A stretch of 20,895 nt of DNA from UBA1181 sp045113275. Its GTDB lineage: Bacteria; Bacteroidota; Bacteroidia; Bacteroidales; Paludibacteraceae. Where the stretch lies: NCBI GenBank assembly GCA_045113275.1, contig JBGUIU010000190.1, forward strand, positions 1-20,895. The letters are read 5' to 3'. Made by a program: the position numbers and the translations under genes. Position 1 is the first letter of the stretch. Each line of letters starts with the position of its first letter. Below the pieces are notes generated by a model. The model was not told where the DNA came from and searched no databases. It saw only the letters and a program-made list of their open reading frames with translations. This document shows positions 8,397-15,510 of the stretch, one piece after another.

Positions 8397-10292
8397 CTAA
8401 TTATTCATCGTAGCCAATAATTCTTCATTGGAACGAGTCATTTCAATTTGACGTTTCAAGAAATCCATAGCCTCAATAGGAGTCATTTCAGAAATATGAT
8501 TACGTACCACCCACATACGACGGACTACCTCTGGCGACTGTAATAAATCATCGCGACGAGTACTTGATGCAATAATATCAATAGCTGGATATATACGTTT
8601 ATTTGCCAATTGACGAGACAATTGCAACTCCATATTACCCGTACCCTTAAACTCCTCAAATATCACATCATCCATCTTAGATCCTGTATCAGTCAAGGCA
8701 GTTGCAATGATTGTCAAGCTACCTCCATTTTCAATATTACGAGCGGCACCGAAGAATCTTTTTGGTTTCTGCAAAGCATTCGCATCCACACCACCCGACA
8801 ACACCTTACCTGATGCTGGAGCTACCGTGTTGTATGCACGAGCCAAACGTGTAATGGAATCCAATAGAATCACCACATCATGTCCGCATTCCACCATACG
8901 TTTTGCCTTTTCCAATACCAAACCAGCAATCTTCACATGACGATCAGCAGGCTCATCAAATGTAGAAGCGATTACCTCCGCATTTACGCTTCTTGCCATA
9001 TCCGTCACCTCTTCTGGACGTTCATCAATCAACAGGATAATCATATACACCTCTGGATGATTTTCTGCAATAGCATTTGCAATATCCTTCAACAACATGG
9101 TCTTACCTGTCTTCGGCTGAGCTACGATCAAACCTCTCTGTCCTTTTCCGATTGGTGAGAACAAATCTACCGCACGAACAGAAGTGTTACAGGTTGTCTT
9201 TCCGCCTGTTAAATTGAACTTTTCATCTGGGAACAATGGTGTTAGATGATCAAATGGAACACGATCACGAACATATTCCGGAGAACGAGAATTGATTTTA
9301 TCTACTCGTACCAATGGGAAATACTTCTCTCCTTCTTTAGGAGGACGGATCGTTCCTTCTATCACATCACCCGTTTTCAATCCAAACAACTTGATTTGAG
9401 ATTGAGAAACATAAATATCATCAGGAGACGTTAAGTAATTATAGTCGGCAGATCGCAGGAATCCGAAACCTTCATTCGTGATTTCCAACACACCCTCACC
9501 TTTGACTATATCCTCAAAATCATATGTTTTTATTGTTTCTTGTTGAGGTTCAACTACTTCTTTTTTCTCCTCTTTGTTTTTTTCTTTTACTATCTCTTTT
9601 TTATTCTCTTTTACAGCTACCTCTTCTACTCTCTCCACTCTCTCTCTTTCATCCTTCTCCTCTTTGATTCTCTTTATATTTTCAAGGATTTCCTCTGCTT
9701 CTGGTACAGGAATACCCTTCTTCTTATTTAGAATCATTCTAGCCATAGCTGCGGCAGGATTTCCAGATGCCATTGCATCAAATCCTCCATAAGCACGATT
9801 TTTCTGAGGTACTTGTTGCATCTTTTTACGCTGCTGAGGATAGTCCATTCCGTTGGTATGACCATAATTATCATAATTCGGACGAGGCTGCGCCTCAACT
9901 CTCTTCTCAACCTCTGCTTCACGAGGCATTTCATGCACCTCACGTGGATTAGGATTTCCTTGAGGATAATTCGACTCCTCCGCAAATTCTAATTCTCTCT
10001 GCACCGGCTTTTTATCATTTATAATTGTTTCTTGTTTCGTTTCTTCCACAGACACATTATCAGTATCTGACGAATTTCCTTTCTCAGACTCCACATTTAT
10101 ATCATTGCCACCCTCTTCTAAATGCAATGATTCAGGTAATGTTTTTCCCTCATTTTGCCATGCTGCAATCTCACTTATAATTCTGAAAATCAAATCATCC
10201 TTTCTAAAAGAATCAATACGCTTAATTTCCAACTCTTTAGCAATACCCTTCAAATCTGATAGGGTTTTCAACTTTAAATCACTAATTTTCAT
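8397..10292 (-). CDS. rho: Transcription termination factor Rho with long disordered N-terminal insert
   Basis: Rho is the hexameric RNA-dependent ATPase that ends untranslated transcripts. At 631 residues it is about 210 longer than E. coli Rho (419). Order: N-terminal Rho_N/SAP-like helices (1-45, LKTLSDLKGIAKELEIK); a low-complexity, charged, Asn/Gln/Pro/Lys/Glu-rich insert (about 50-255) ending in a Lys/Glu repeat; cold-shock-type RNA-binding fold with GFGFLR (275-280); Walker A in AQPKTGKT (391-398); Walker B DVVILLDS (472-479); the R-loop/Q-loop region around TDTGSKMDDVIFEEFKGTGN. Insert-bearing Rho proteins are known in Bacteroides, where the disordered region has been reported to drive condensate formation in gut strains; that this copy does so is inference. 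It has its own promoter, a roughly 130-nt leader and its own hairpin terminator. Confidence 0.97.
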   Translation of the reverse strand: MKISDLKLKTLSDLKGIAKELEIKRIDSFRKDDLIFRIISEIAAWQNEGKTLPESLHLEEGGNDINVESEKGNSSDTDNVSVEETKQETIINDKKPVQRELEFAEESNYPQGNPNPREVHEMPREAEVEKRVEAQPRPNYDNYGHTNGMDYPQQRKKMQQVPQKNRAYGGFDAMASGNPAAAMARMILNKKKGIPVPEAEEILENIKRIKEEKDERERVERVEEVAVKENKKEIVKEKNKEEKKEVVEPQQETIKTYDFEDIVKGEGVLEITNEGFGFLRSADYNYLTSPDDIYVSQSQIKLFGLKTGDVIEGTIRPPKEGEKYFPLVRVDKINSRSPEYVRDRVPFDHLTPLFPDEKFNLTGGKTTCNTSVRAVDLFSPIGKGQRGLIVAQPKTGKTMLLKDIANAIAENHPEVYMIILLIDERPEEVTDMARSVNAEVIASTFDEPADRHVKIAGLVLEKAKRMVECGHDVVILLDSITRLARAYNTVAPASGKVLSGGVDANALQKPKRFFGAARNIENGGSLTIIATALTDTGSKMDDVIFEEFKGTGNMELQLSRQLANKRIYPAIDIIASSTRRDDLLQSPEVVRRMWVVRNHISEMTPIEAMDFLKRQIEMTRSNEELLATMNN

Positions 10293-10389
10293 ATTTATTA
10301 ATTGATACTCAATATGTACAAAACAAACTCAAAAAAGTGCTACTCCACACCTTAAAATTTATAATACGAAATTTATCTGATTGTTTATT

Positions 10390-10409
10390 TGGACACTGAA
10401 CCTAGTCCA
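10390..10409 (-). promoter_or_regulatory. Inverted repeat in the rho leader
   Basis: TGGAC (10409-10405) and GTCCA (10394-10390) form a perfect 5-bp stem with a 10-nt loop inside the predicted rho 5' leader, about 18 nt after the inferred transcription start. The two-codon ORF ATG-GAC-TAG lies in the same place. Role unknown; rho genes of other bacteria are autoregulated through their leaders, which makes this worth recording. Confidence 0.35.
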
Positions 10410-10428
10410 TGGTAGTAGTAATAACTTC

Positions 10429-10461
10429 GCAAATATAGACTTATTTTTTCTTATACACAAT
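10429..10461 (-). promoter_or_regulatory. Promoter of rho (Bacteroidetes type)
   Basis: The minus strand carries TATATTTGC (10437-10429), an exact match to the -7 consensus TAnnTTTG, with ATTG 20 nt upstream as a one-mismatch -33 element. The start site would fall near 10426, leaving a leader of about 130 nt before the rho ATG. Confidence 0.75.
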
Positions 10462-10564
10462 TCTTTTCCAAAAAATTCCGCATTTTTTTTCATTCTATAC
10501 ATTATACGCTTCCCTTCTCGTTTTTTTTTCTTAATTTTAATGCGTTTTTAATTTTTGAATCAAT

Positions 10565-11152
10565 ATGGAGTATAATACCCAAAAAGAAAAATTAATCCTC
10601 CCTGAATACGGGAGAAACATTCAAAACATGGTAGATCATTGCCTTACAATTGAAGATAGAGAAGAACGTACTGCTTGTGCATACACCATCATCAACACAA
10701 TGGGCAATTTATTTCCGCAACTAAAAGATTTGGATGACTTTAAACATATCTTATGGGATCACCTTGCAATCATGTCGAACTTCAAACTGGACATCGATTT
10801 CCCTTATGAGGTGATCAAGCAAGAAAAATTAAATGTAAAGCCTGAAAAAATTGAATACTCTTCTTCCAAAAACATCCGATTCATGCACTATGGGAAAATC
10901 ATCCATAGCCTCATTGAAAAGGCTGTCGAAATGGATCCAGGAGAAGAACGAAGTCAGTTGGAAATCATGATTGCCAACTACATGAAAAAAAGCTACATCA
11001 CCTTCAATAAAGATGGTGTGGATGATTTAAAAATCTTCGAAGATCTTGCTTACTTATCCAAAGAACAAATTTTGTTATATGATAAAGGTATCAAACTAGC
11101 CGATTATAAGGCTCAACCTACTTCTTCTAGCAAGAAAAAAAAGAAAAAATAA
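10565..11152 (+). CDS. DUF4290 family protein, conserved in Bacteroidetes
   Basis: A 195-residue soluble, mostly alpha-helical protein of unknown function. It starts MEYNTQKEKLILPEYGRNIQ, characteristic of DUF4290, and contains the segment YGKIIHSLIEKAVEM. The C-terminus is a Ser-rich stretch followed by six lysines (SSSKKKKKK), a likely flexible basic tail. No signal peptide or membrane helix. It lies 18 nt upstream of murA on the same strand, and the DUF4290-murA pairing is common in Bacteroidetes, so a role near envelope biogenesis is possible but unproven. The 272-bp divergent gap to rho contains the rho promoter; on the plus strand I see only T-rich sequence and no consensus promoter I would defend. 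Confidence 0.88.
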   Translation: MEYNTQKEKLILPEYGRNIQNMVDHCLTIEDREERTACAYTIINTMGNLFPQLKDLDDFKHILWDHLAIMSNFKLDIDFPYEVIKQEKLNVKPEKIEYSSSKNIRFMHYGKIIHSLIEKAVEMDPGEERSQLEIMIANYMKKSYITFNKDGVDDLKIFEDLAYLSKEQILLYDKGIKLADYKAQPTSSSKKKKKK

Positions 11153-11170
11153 CTCTTAACGCTCTCAACC

Positions 11171-12481
11171 ATGGCAAAATTCTTAATCGAAGGCGGACAT
11201 TCACTCAAAGGAAATATATATCCTCAAGGTGCTAAAAATGAAGCATTGGAAGTCATTTGCGCCACTCTTCTTACCGACGAAGAGGTCATCATTTCCAATA
11301 TTCCTGATATTTTAGATGTTAACAATCTTATCTGCCTGCTCAAAGACATGGGAGTCAGAGTCAATAAAAAAGAGAAAGGTTGCTACTCATTCCAAGCTGA
11401 TAATGTAAATCTCGACTTCCTTGATACACCACAGTTCTACAAACAATGCTCTGCACTGAGAGGGTCTGTCATGCTAGTCGGTCCCCTCGTTGCTCGCTTC
11501 GGGAAAGCAGTCGTTCCTAAACCCGGTGGTGATAAAATAGGAAGAAGACGATTGGACACCCATTTCATCGGAATACAAAAGTTGGGAGCTATCTTTTGCT
11601 TCGATCCTGAATTAAAACTTTATAGAATACAAGCCAACGCACTAAAAGGTATATACATCCTTCTTGACGAAGCTTCTGTCACTGGTACAGCCAACATCGT
11701 CATGACAGCGGTGCTGGCTCAAGGAACAACCACCATCTATAATGCCGCTTGCGAACCATATATCCAGCAACTATGCGAAATGCTCAATAAAATGGGGGCT
11801 AAAATCAGCGGAATAGGTTCTAACCTTCTCACCATAGAAGGTGTGGAAAAACTTCATGGATGTGCTAATCACACCATCCTCCCTGACATGATCGAAATCG
11901 GTAGCTTTATCGGAATGGCCGCCATGACACATTCTGAAGTTACCATCAAAAACGTTCAATATGAAAAACTAGGAATGATTCCGGATTGCTTCCGCAAATT
12001 AGGCATCAAACTGGAACACATAGATGACGATATCTACATCCCTAAACAAGACAAATATACAATCGACACCTTTATGGATGGATCCATCATGACCTTTGCG
12101 GATGCTCCATGGCCTGGATTAACACCCGACCTGTTAAGCGTATTTCTTGTCGTAGCAACTCAGGCTCGCGGCAGCGTACTCATTCACCAGAAAATGTTTG
12201 AAAGCCGCTTGTTCTTTGTTGATAAACTAATCGACATGGGGGCTCAAATCATCCTTTGCGACCCACACAGAGCTACTGTGATTGGATTAGGAAACGAAAC
12301 CAACCTCCGTGCTTCCAACATGTCCTCACCCGATATCCGTGCAGGTATCGCCCTATTAATCGCTGCCATGAGTGCCAACGGAACCAGCACCATCAGCAAT
12401 ATAGAACAAATTGACCGAGGATACGAAAACATCGACAGCAGACTCAATGCAATCGGTGCCAAAATCATGCGAATTGAATAA
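11171..12481 (+). CDS. murA: UDP-N-acetylglucosamine 1-carboxyvinyltransferase MurA, Cys-to-Asp form
   Basis: MurA transfers enolpyruvate from PEP to UDP-GlcNAc, the first committed step of peptidoglycan synthesis. The 436-residue protein has both inside-out beta/alpha barrel halves. It carries substrate residues K22-N23 (QGAKNEAL), R97 (LRGSV), and the catalytic Asp of the second half, D320 (LTPDLLSV). The mobile active-site loop reads PGGDKIGRRRLD, with D121 where most enzymes have the Cys that fosfomycin alkylates (C115 in E. coli). Asp here is known to keep activity and abolish fosfomycin sensitivity in other species. The gene is co-transcribed with the DUF4290 gene and ends at two hairpins. 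There is no second murA in the window. Confidence 0.97.
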   Translation: MAKFLIEGGHSLKGNIYPQGAKNEALEVICATLLTDEEVIISNIPDILDVNNLICLLKDMGVRVNKKEKGCYSFQADNVNLDFLDTPQFYKQCSALRGSVMLVGPLVARFGKAVVPKPGGDKIGRRRLDTHFIGIQKLGAIFCFDPELKLYRIQANALKGIYILLDEASVTGTANIVMTAVLAQGTTTIYNAACEPYIQQLCEMLNKMGAKISGIGSNLLTIEGVEKLHGCANHTILPDMIEIGSFIGMAAMTHSEVTIKNVQYEKLGMIPDCFRKLGIKLEHIDDDIYIPKQDKYTIDTFMDGSIMTFADAPWPGLTPDLLSVFLVVATQARGSVLIHQKMFESRLFFVDKLIDMGAQIILCDPHRATVIGLGNETNLRASNMSSPDIRAGIALLIAAMSANGTSTISNIEQIDRGYENIDSRLNAIGAKIMRIE

Positions 12482-12492
12482 CAGTAAACTAT

Positions 12493-12518
12493 AGATGTAT
12501 AATGTGAATTGTACATCT
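12493..12518 (+). repeat. Stem-loop directly after murA with a GTGA loop
   Basis: An 11-bp stem (AGATGTATAAT with ATTGTACATCT, one T-G wobble) closes a four-base GTGA loop, which as RNA is a GNRA-type tetraloop. It starts 12 nt after the murA stop and is not followed by a T tract, so it is probably not the terminator itself; it may protect the mRNA 3' end. Confidence 0.6.
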
Positions 12519-12528
12519 AAAATAGAAT

Positions 12529-12566
12529 AAAAAAAGAAGTGCTACTTTGTAACACTTCTTTTTTTT
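12529..12566. terminator. Bidirectional intrinsic terminator between murA and the tRNA-Asp genes
   Basis: An A-rich arm ending in GAAGTG (to 12541) pairs with CACTTC plus a T8 run (12553-12566). Inner TAC/GTA pairs flank a TTT loop after one C-A mismatch. The structure has a T tract on both strands, so it can end murA transcripts from the left and tRNA transcripts from the right. Confidence 0.88.
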
Positions 12567-12567
12567 G

Positions 12568-12641
12568 CGGTGCGTAGGGGACTTGAACCCCTGACCCCAT
12601 GCGTGACAGGCATGTATTCTAACCAGCTGAACTAACGCACC
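12568..12641 (-). tRNA. tRNA-Asp (anticodon GTC), promoter-distal copy
   Basis: A complete 74-nt cloverleaf without an encoded CCA. Acceptor GGTGCGT pairs with ACGCACC plus discriminator G. The D arm has AGCTGGTTA, the anticodon stem CATGC/GCATG encloses CTGTCAC with anticodon GTC, and the T loop has TTCAAGT between AGGGG and CCCCT. The sequence is identical to the second copy 33 nt upstream. Confidence 0.97.
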
Positions 12642-12674
12642 TTAATTTTTATTATATGTTGTTATGATAGTTGG

Positions 12675-12748
12675 CGGTGCGTAGGGGACTTGAACCCCTG
12701 ACCCCATGCGTGACAGGCATGTATTCTAACCAGCTGAACTAACGCACC
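12675..12748 (-). tRNA. tRNA-Asp (anticodon GTC), promoter-proximal copy
   Basis: A 74-nt cloverleaf identical base for base to its neighbour, also without an encoded CCA. It is first in the two-tRNA transcript, about 43 nt after the inferred start site. The 33-nt spacer between the copies is AT-rich and would be removed during processing. Confidence 0.97.
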
Positions 12749-12793
12749 AAAACTAATCATTTCAACTCAAACAACTCTCTTACGAATTGCGTT

Positions 12794-12826
12794 GCAAAGG
12801 TAATCTATTATTTCCAATCTTGCAAT
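12794..12826 (-). promoter_or_regulatory. Promoter of the tRNA-Asp pair
   Basis: The minus strand carries TACCTTTGC (12802-12794), an exact -7 element, with ATTG 20 nt upstream as -33. Start predicted near 12791. The remaining gap up to the hydrolase stop at 12996 holds no gene. It contains an imperfect inverted repeat, AGTGTTC/GAACACT (12939-12945 and 12981-12987), that might belong to the hydrolase 3' end. Confidence 0.75.
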
Positions 12827-12995
12827 AGATGATACCACTTTTTTTATTTTTTTTCATCAATTCCGATTGTATATTGTGCAATTATTTGTCAGACAAACAA
12901 TTACATCAAGCATTCCTCAATTCTTCCCATCGTAATAAAGTGTTCAGAAACATGGAATGTCACCAGATTTCAAGAAAAAGGAACACTCCAGAAGG

Positions 12996-13793
12996 TTATT
13001 TTTTCTTCTTATTAAAGATCCATTCCATAAAATCAGACGACACCAATGCATTGGTCCATGCGTCATGTCCGATACCAGGATACTCCACGATCTCTGAATT
13101 AGAGCCATTAGACTTCAACTGATAATAGACATCACGAGCGTATGTAATAGGCACTACCTTATCCTCTTGTCCATGATATAAACGGATAGGGAATTTTTTC
13201 AATTTAGCGATTCTTTCTGGGTAAATAGCGCCGCCCATTGATACTGCAGCCGTAAACAATTTCGGATAGCGAGCCACCATATCCAATGCGCCGAATGCAC
13301 CCATCGACATTCCAACAATATAAACTTGTGTTCGATCAACATATGGTTTCTTCAAATAATGCTCGATGAGTTTAGCTAGTATCGCACATGTTTTTGTCTC
13401 TTCCGGATCGGTTGGAATCTCAATTTCACCCCCATCCAAGACGTTATAATTTGCCCAAGCATCATTCTCCGGACACTGAGGGATAATCACCACAGCAGGA
13501 TAATAATCACGAATCGTTTGCTCCTTATATAAATAACCGCCCGGTTTCAGTTGCATCACATTATCACTACCCCTTGATTCCTCACCATGCAAAAAAATAA
13601 ACAGCGGGAATTTGAGTCCCCCCGCATTGTATCCAGCAGGGAATAGTACACGATAGCGTAGGGTATCTCCGTTTAAGCGATACTCTCTACCATAATATTG
13701 ATCTGGTTCGTAATTTTTTGCAGCATGTGCCGTAAACAGAAAGCACATACAAGCCACCATTATTATGATTTTTTTCACTAATACCATAAACAT
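12996..13793 (-). CDS. Secreted alpha/beta-hydrolase (esterase/peptidase-like, dienelactone-hydrolase or PHB-depolymerase type)
   Basis: A 265-residue protein with an N-terminal signal peptide (hydrophobic stretch at 9-20, likely signal peptidase I cut after A22-H23-A24), so periplasmic or exported. The mature part is an alpha/beta-hydrolase: oxyanion region FLHGEESRGSD, nucleophile S163 in VGMSMGAFGAL (GxSxG), acid D211 in HGQEDKVVP, and His H243 in GIGHDAW. Substrate cannot be told from the sequence; related proteins are carboxylesterases, feruloyl-esterase-like enzymes and prolyl-oligopeptidase-like enzymes. An alternative ATG lies at 13787. It has its own promoter, back to back with the pigment-type operon on the plus strand, so shared control is possible but unproven. 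Confidence 0.88.
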   Translation of the reverse strand: MFMVLVKKIIIMVACMCFLFTAHAAKNYEPDQYYGREYRLNGDTLRYRVLFPAGYNAGGLKFPLFIFLHGEESRGSDNVMQLKPGGYLYKEQTIRDYYPAVVIIPQCPENDAWANYNVLDGGEIEIPTDPEETKTCAILAKLIEHYLKKPYVDRTQVYIVGMSMGAFGALDMVARYPKLFTAAVSMGGAIYPERIAKLKKFPIRLYHGQEDKVVPITYARDVYYQLKSNGSNSEIVEYPGIGHDAWTNALVSSDFMEWIFNKKKK

Positions 13794-13828
13794 TACTCTG
13801 TTATTTTATTGTCAACTAAATTGATTTA

Positions 13829-13860
13829 GCAAATATATTCTTATTTTCAATACCGACAAG
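13829..13860 (-). promoter_or_regulatory. Promoter of the secreted hydrolase gene
   Basis: The minus strand has TATATTTGC (13837-13829), an exact -7 element, with CTTG 19 nt upstream as a weak -33. The start would be near 13827, giving a leader of about 34 nt. Confidence 0.65.
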
Positions 13861-13874
13861 CATTCCAAGCCATT

Positions 13875-13887
13875 AAAATTAAATTTT
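13875..13887. promoter_or_regulatory. Odd-centred palindrome overlapping the operon's -33 element
   Basis: AAAATT-A-AATTTT is a perfect palindrome between the two divergent promoters, and its right arm covers most of the TTTG -33 box of the plus-strand operon. It could be an operator, but its AT-only composition means chance is a real alternative. Confidence 0.3.
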
Positions 13888-13916
13888 GCTTAGAAAGGTT
13901 TTTTTTTTATCTTTGC
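13885..13916 (+). promoter_or_regulatory. Promoter of the aryl-polyene-type operon
   Basis: TTTG (13885-13888) and TATCTTTGC (13908-13916) are exact -33 and -7 Bacteroidetes elements with a 19-nt spacer, the best promoter in the window. The start should be near 13919, leaving a leader of about 98 nt before the ketosynthase gene. Confidence 0.88.
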
Positions 13917-13926
13917 CGACCACAAA

Positions 13927-14025
13927 ATGTATTCGGTTGAATTTTCATCACAACAATTGAATCCATGCGTGCAAAATATTGAATATAAATTAAATAATAA
14001 AATAAATTCGTTAAGACATGAATAG
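13927..14025 (+). CDS. Possible 32-residue leader ORF overlapping the ketosynthase start
   Basis: An ATG about 8 nt after the inferred transcription start opens 32 codons (beginning MYSVEFSSQQLNPC) ending in TAG at 14023-14025, 8 nt inside the ketosynthase gene in another frame. No Shine-Dalgarno is visible and I recognise no family. It could be a coupled leader peptide or chance; an open frame of this length is not rare in AT-rich sequence. Confidence 0.25.
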   Translation: MYSVEFSSQQLNPCVQNIEYKLNNKINSLRHE

Positions 14026-15244
14026 ACGAGTTGTGATTACGGGTATGGGTATTTACTCATGTTTAGGTAAAACATTAGACGAAGTAAAAGAGTCTTTATA
14101 CAATGGTAAATCAGGTATCATCTTCGATCCTGCCAGAAAAGAGATGGGATTCAGATCTGCATTAACAGCTAAAATGGAGGTGCCAGATTTAAAAGGACAA
14201 CTTAGCAGAAGTCAACGTGTTTATATGCCAGAAGAGGCTAAATACGCATATGTAGCTACCTGTGAAGCATTGAAAAATGCCAACATCGACATGGATTTCT
14301 TGGAGAAAAATGAAGTAGGTTTACTATATGGTAATGACAGTACTGCTGATGCTGTTGTGAAAAGTGTTGACACCATGCGTGAGAAAAAAGACACTACCCT
14401 AGTAGGATCAGGTGCCATCTTCCAATCCATGAACTCAACAGTTACAATGAACTTAGGATGCATCTTCAAACTAAGAGGTATCAACTTAACTGTTTCTGGT
14501 GCTTGTGCAAGTAGTTCACACGCCATCGGACTTGGTTCTCTTCTTATCAAATGGGGATTGCAAGACTGCATAGTATGTGGTGGTGCACAAGAAGTTAACC
14601 CATTCTCTATCGGTAGCTTCGACGGTATCAGTGCATTCTCAGTAAGAGAGGATGATCCAACCAAAGCATCTCGTCCGTTCGACCGTGATCGTGACGGATT
14701 GGTTCCTGGTGGTGGTGCAGCAACTGTCATCATTGAGAGCTACGAACATGCTGTTAAACGTGGTGCGCCAATCTTAGCTGAAGTGATTGGATATGGATTC
14801 TCTTCTAATGGTGACCACATGTCACAACCAAACGTAGATGGACCAAGCCGTTCTCTTCAGATGGCTATTCGTGAAGCAGGCATCGATATCCGCACCATCG
14901 GATATTTGAACGCTCATGCAACGTCAACTCCTGTAGGTGACCGTCAAGAGGCAAAAGCAATCTACAATGTGTTTGGTGATCATAGACCAGAAGTTACTTC
15001 TACAAAAGCTATGACAGGACACGAAATGTGGATGGCAGGTGCCAGCGAGGTGGTTTATTCAATGTTGATGATGCAAAACGACTTTATTGCACCAAATATC
15101 AACTTCGAAAATCCTGATGAAGATTCTGCAAAACTTAACATTCCAAACAAAAGAGTAGAAAAAAGCTTTGACACCTTCTTGTCAAATTCATTTGGATTCG
15201 GAGGAACCAACTCTACCCTTATCGTTAAAAAATTCGTTAAATAA
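14018..15244 (+). CDS. Beta-ketoacyl-ACP synthase (FabF-like KS) of an aryl-polyene-type pathway
   Basis: A condensing enzyme that extends an acyl chain with malonyl-ACP. The 408-residue protein is a full thiolase-fold KS with the complete triad: nucleophile C163 (GACASSSHAIG), H300 (NAHATSTPVGD) and H335 (TGHEMWMAGASE), plus K330. It is thus an active KS rather than a chain-length factor, which would lack the Cys. The C-terminal SNSFGFGGTN motif is intact. The rest of the operon (ACP, two atypical dehydratases, hotdog thioesterase, MMPL exporter) argues for the aryl polyene/flexirubin pathway rather than primary fatty acid synthesis. It is first in the operon, directly behind a strong promoter; the ACP follows after 11 nt. 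Final product and starter unit cannot be read from this window. Confidence 0.93.
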   Translation: MNRRVVITGMGIYSCLGKTLDEVKESLYNGKSGIIFDPARKEMGFRSALTAKMEVPDLKGQLSRSQRVYMPEEAKYAYVATCEALKNANIDMDFLEKNEVGLLYGNDSTADAVVKSVDTMREKKDTTLVGSGAIFQSMNSTVTMNLGCIFKLRGINLTVSGACASSSHAIGLGSLLIKWGLQDCIVCGGAQEVNPFSIGSFDGISAFSVREDDPTKASRPFDRDRDGLVPGGGAATVIIESYEHAVKRGAPILAEVIGYGFSSNGDHMSQPNVDGPSRSLQMAIREAGIDIRTIGYLNAHATSTPVGDRQEAKAIYNVFGDHRPEVTSTKAMTGHEMWMAGASEVVYSMLMMQNDFIAPNINFENPDEDSAKLNIPNKRVEKSFDTFLSNSFGFGGTNSTLIVKKFVK

Positions 15245-15255
15245 ATATATAAACT

Positions 15256-15510
15256 ATGGAGAAACAACAATTTATTGACGAACTTAACCAACTTTTGGCA
15301 GAAGAATTCGAAGTAGAAGTATCAACCATTCAACCTGACGCTTCTATAAAGATGACTTTGGCCCTTGATAGTTTAAGTTTGATTGATTTAGTTGCTGTTA
15401 TTGAAAACACGTACAAAGTAAAAATCAGTGGTCCTGAGATGATACACATCAAAAAATTCTCAGAACTCTATGACTACTTATACGAAAGAATTGAAAATAG
15501 TATTTTATGA
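15256..15510 (+). CDS. Acyl carrier protein for the polyene pathway
   Basis: An 84-residue acidic, helical protein with the carrier-protein signature ALDSLSLIDLV, where S39 would carry the 4'-phosphopantetheine arm that tethers growing chains. The motif is DSLSLID rather than the housekeeping AcpP-type DSLDTVE, in keeping with a pathway-specific ACP. Its TGA stop overlaps the next ATG as ATGA (15507-15510), indicating translational coupling to the ApeP-like dehydratase gene. Confidence 0.93.
   Translation: MEKQQFIDELNQLLAEEFEVEVSTIQPDASIKMTLALDSLSLIDLVAVIENTYKVKISGPEMIHIKKFSELYDYLYERIENSIL

Noticed and set aside
9540..9731. Low-complexity TTC/TTT-rich plus-strand stretch that could look like a repeat array
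   Set aside because: It is the complement of the Lys/Glu-rich coding segment of the Rho insert; units are irregular, with no spacers or direct-repeat periodicity.
10402..10410. Two-codon ORF ATG-GAC-TAG in the rho leader
   Set aside because: Too short to distinguish from chance and has no ribosome site; recorded only as part of the leader.
12829..13122. 97-codon plus-strand open frame between the tRNA promoter and the hydrolase
   Set aside because: About half of it is antisense to the hydrolase C-terminus, and the rest begins in a T-rich stretch upstream of the tRNA promoter; no signal for expression is visible.
14221..14733. 170-codon minus-strand open frame opposite the ketosynthase gene
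   Set aside because: The plus-strand frame contains the intact KS triad and family motifs; the antisense product is not like any protein I recognise and has no promoter or ribosome site.
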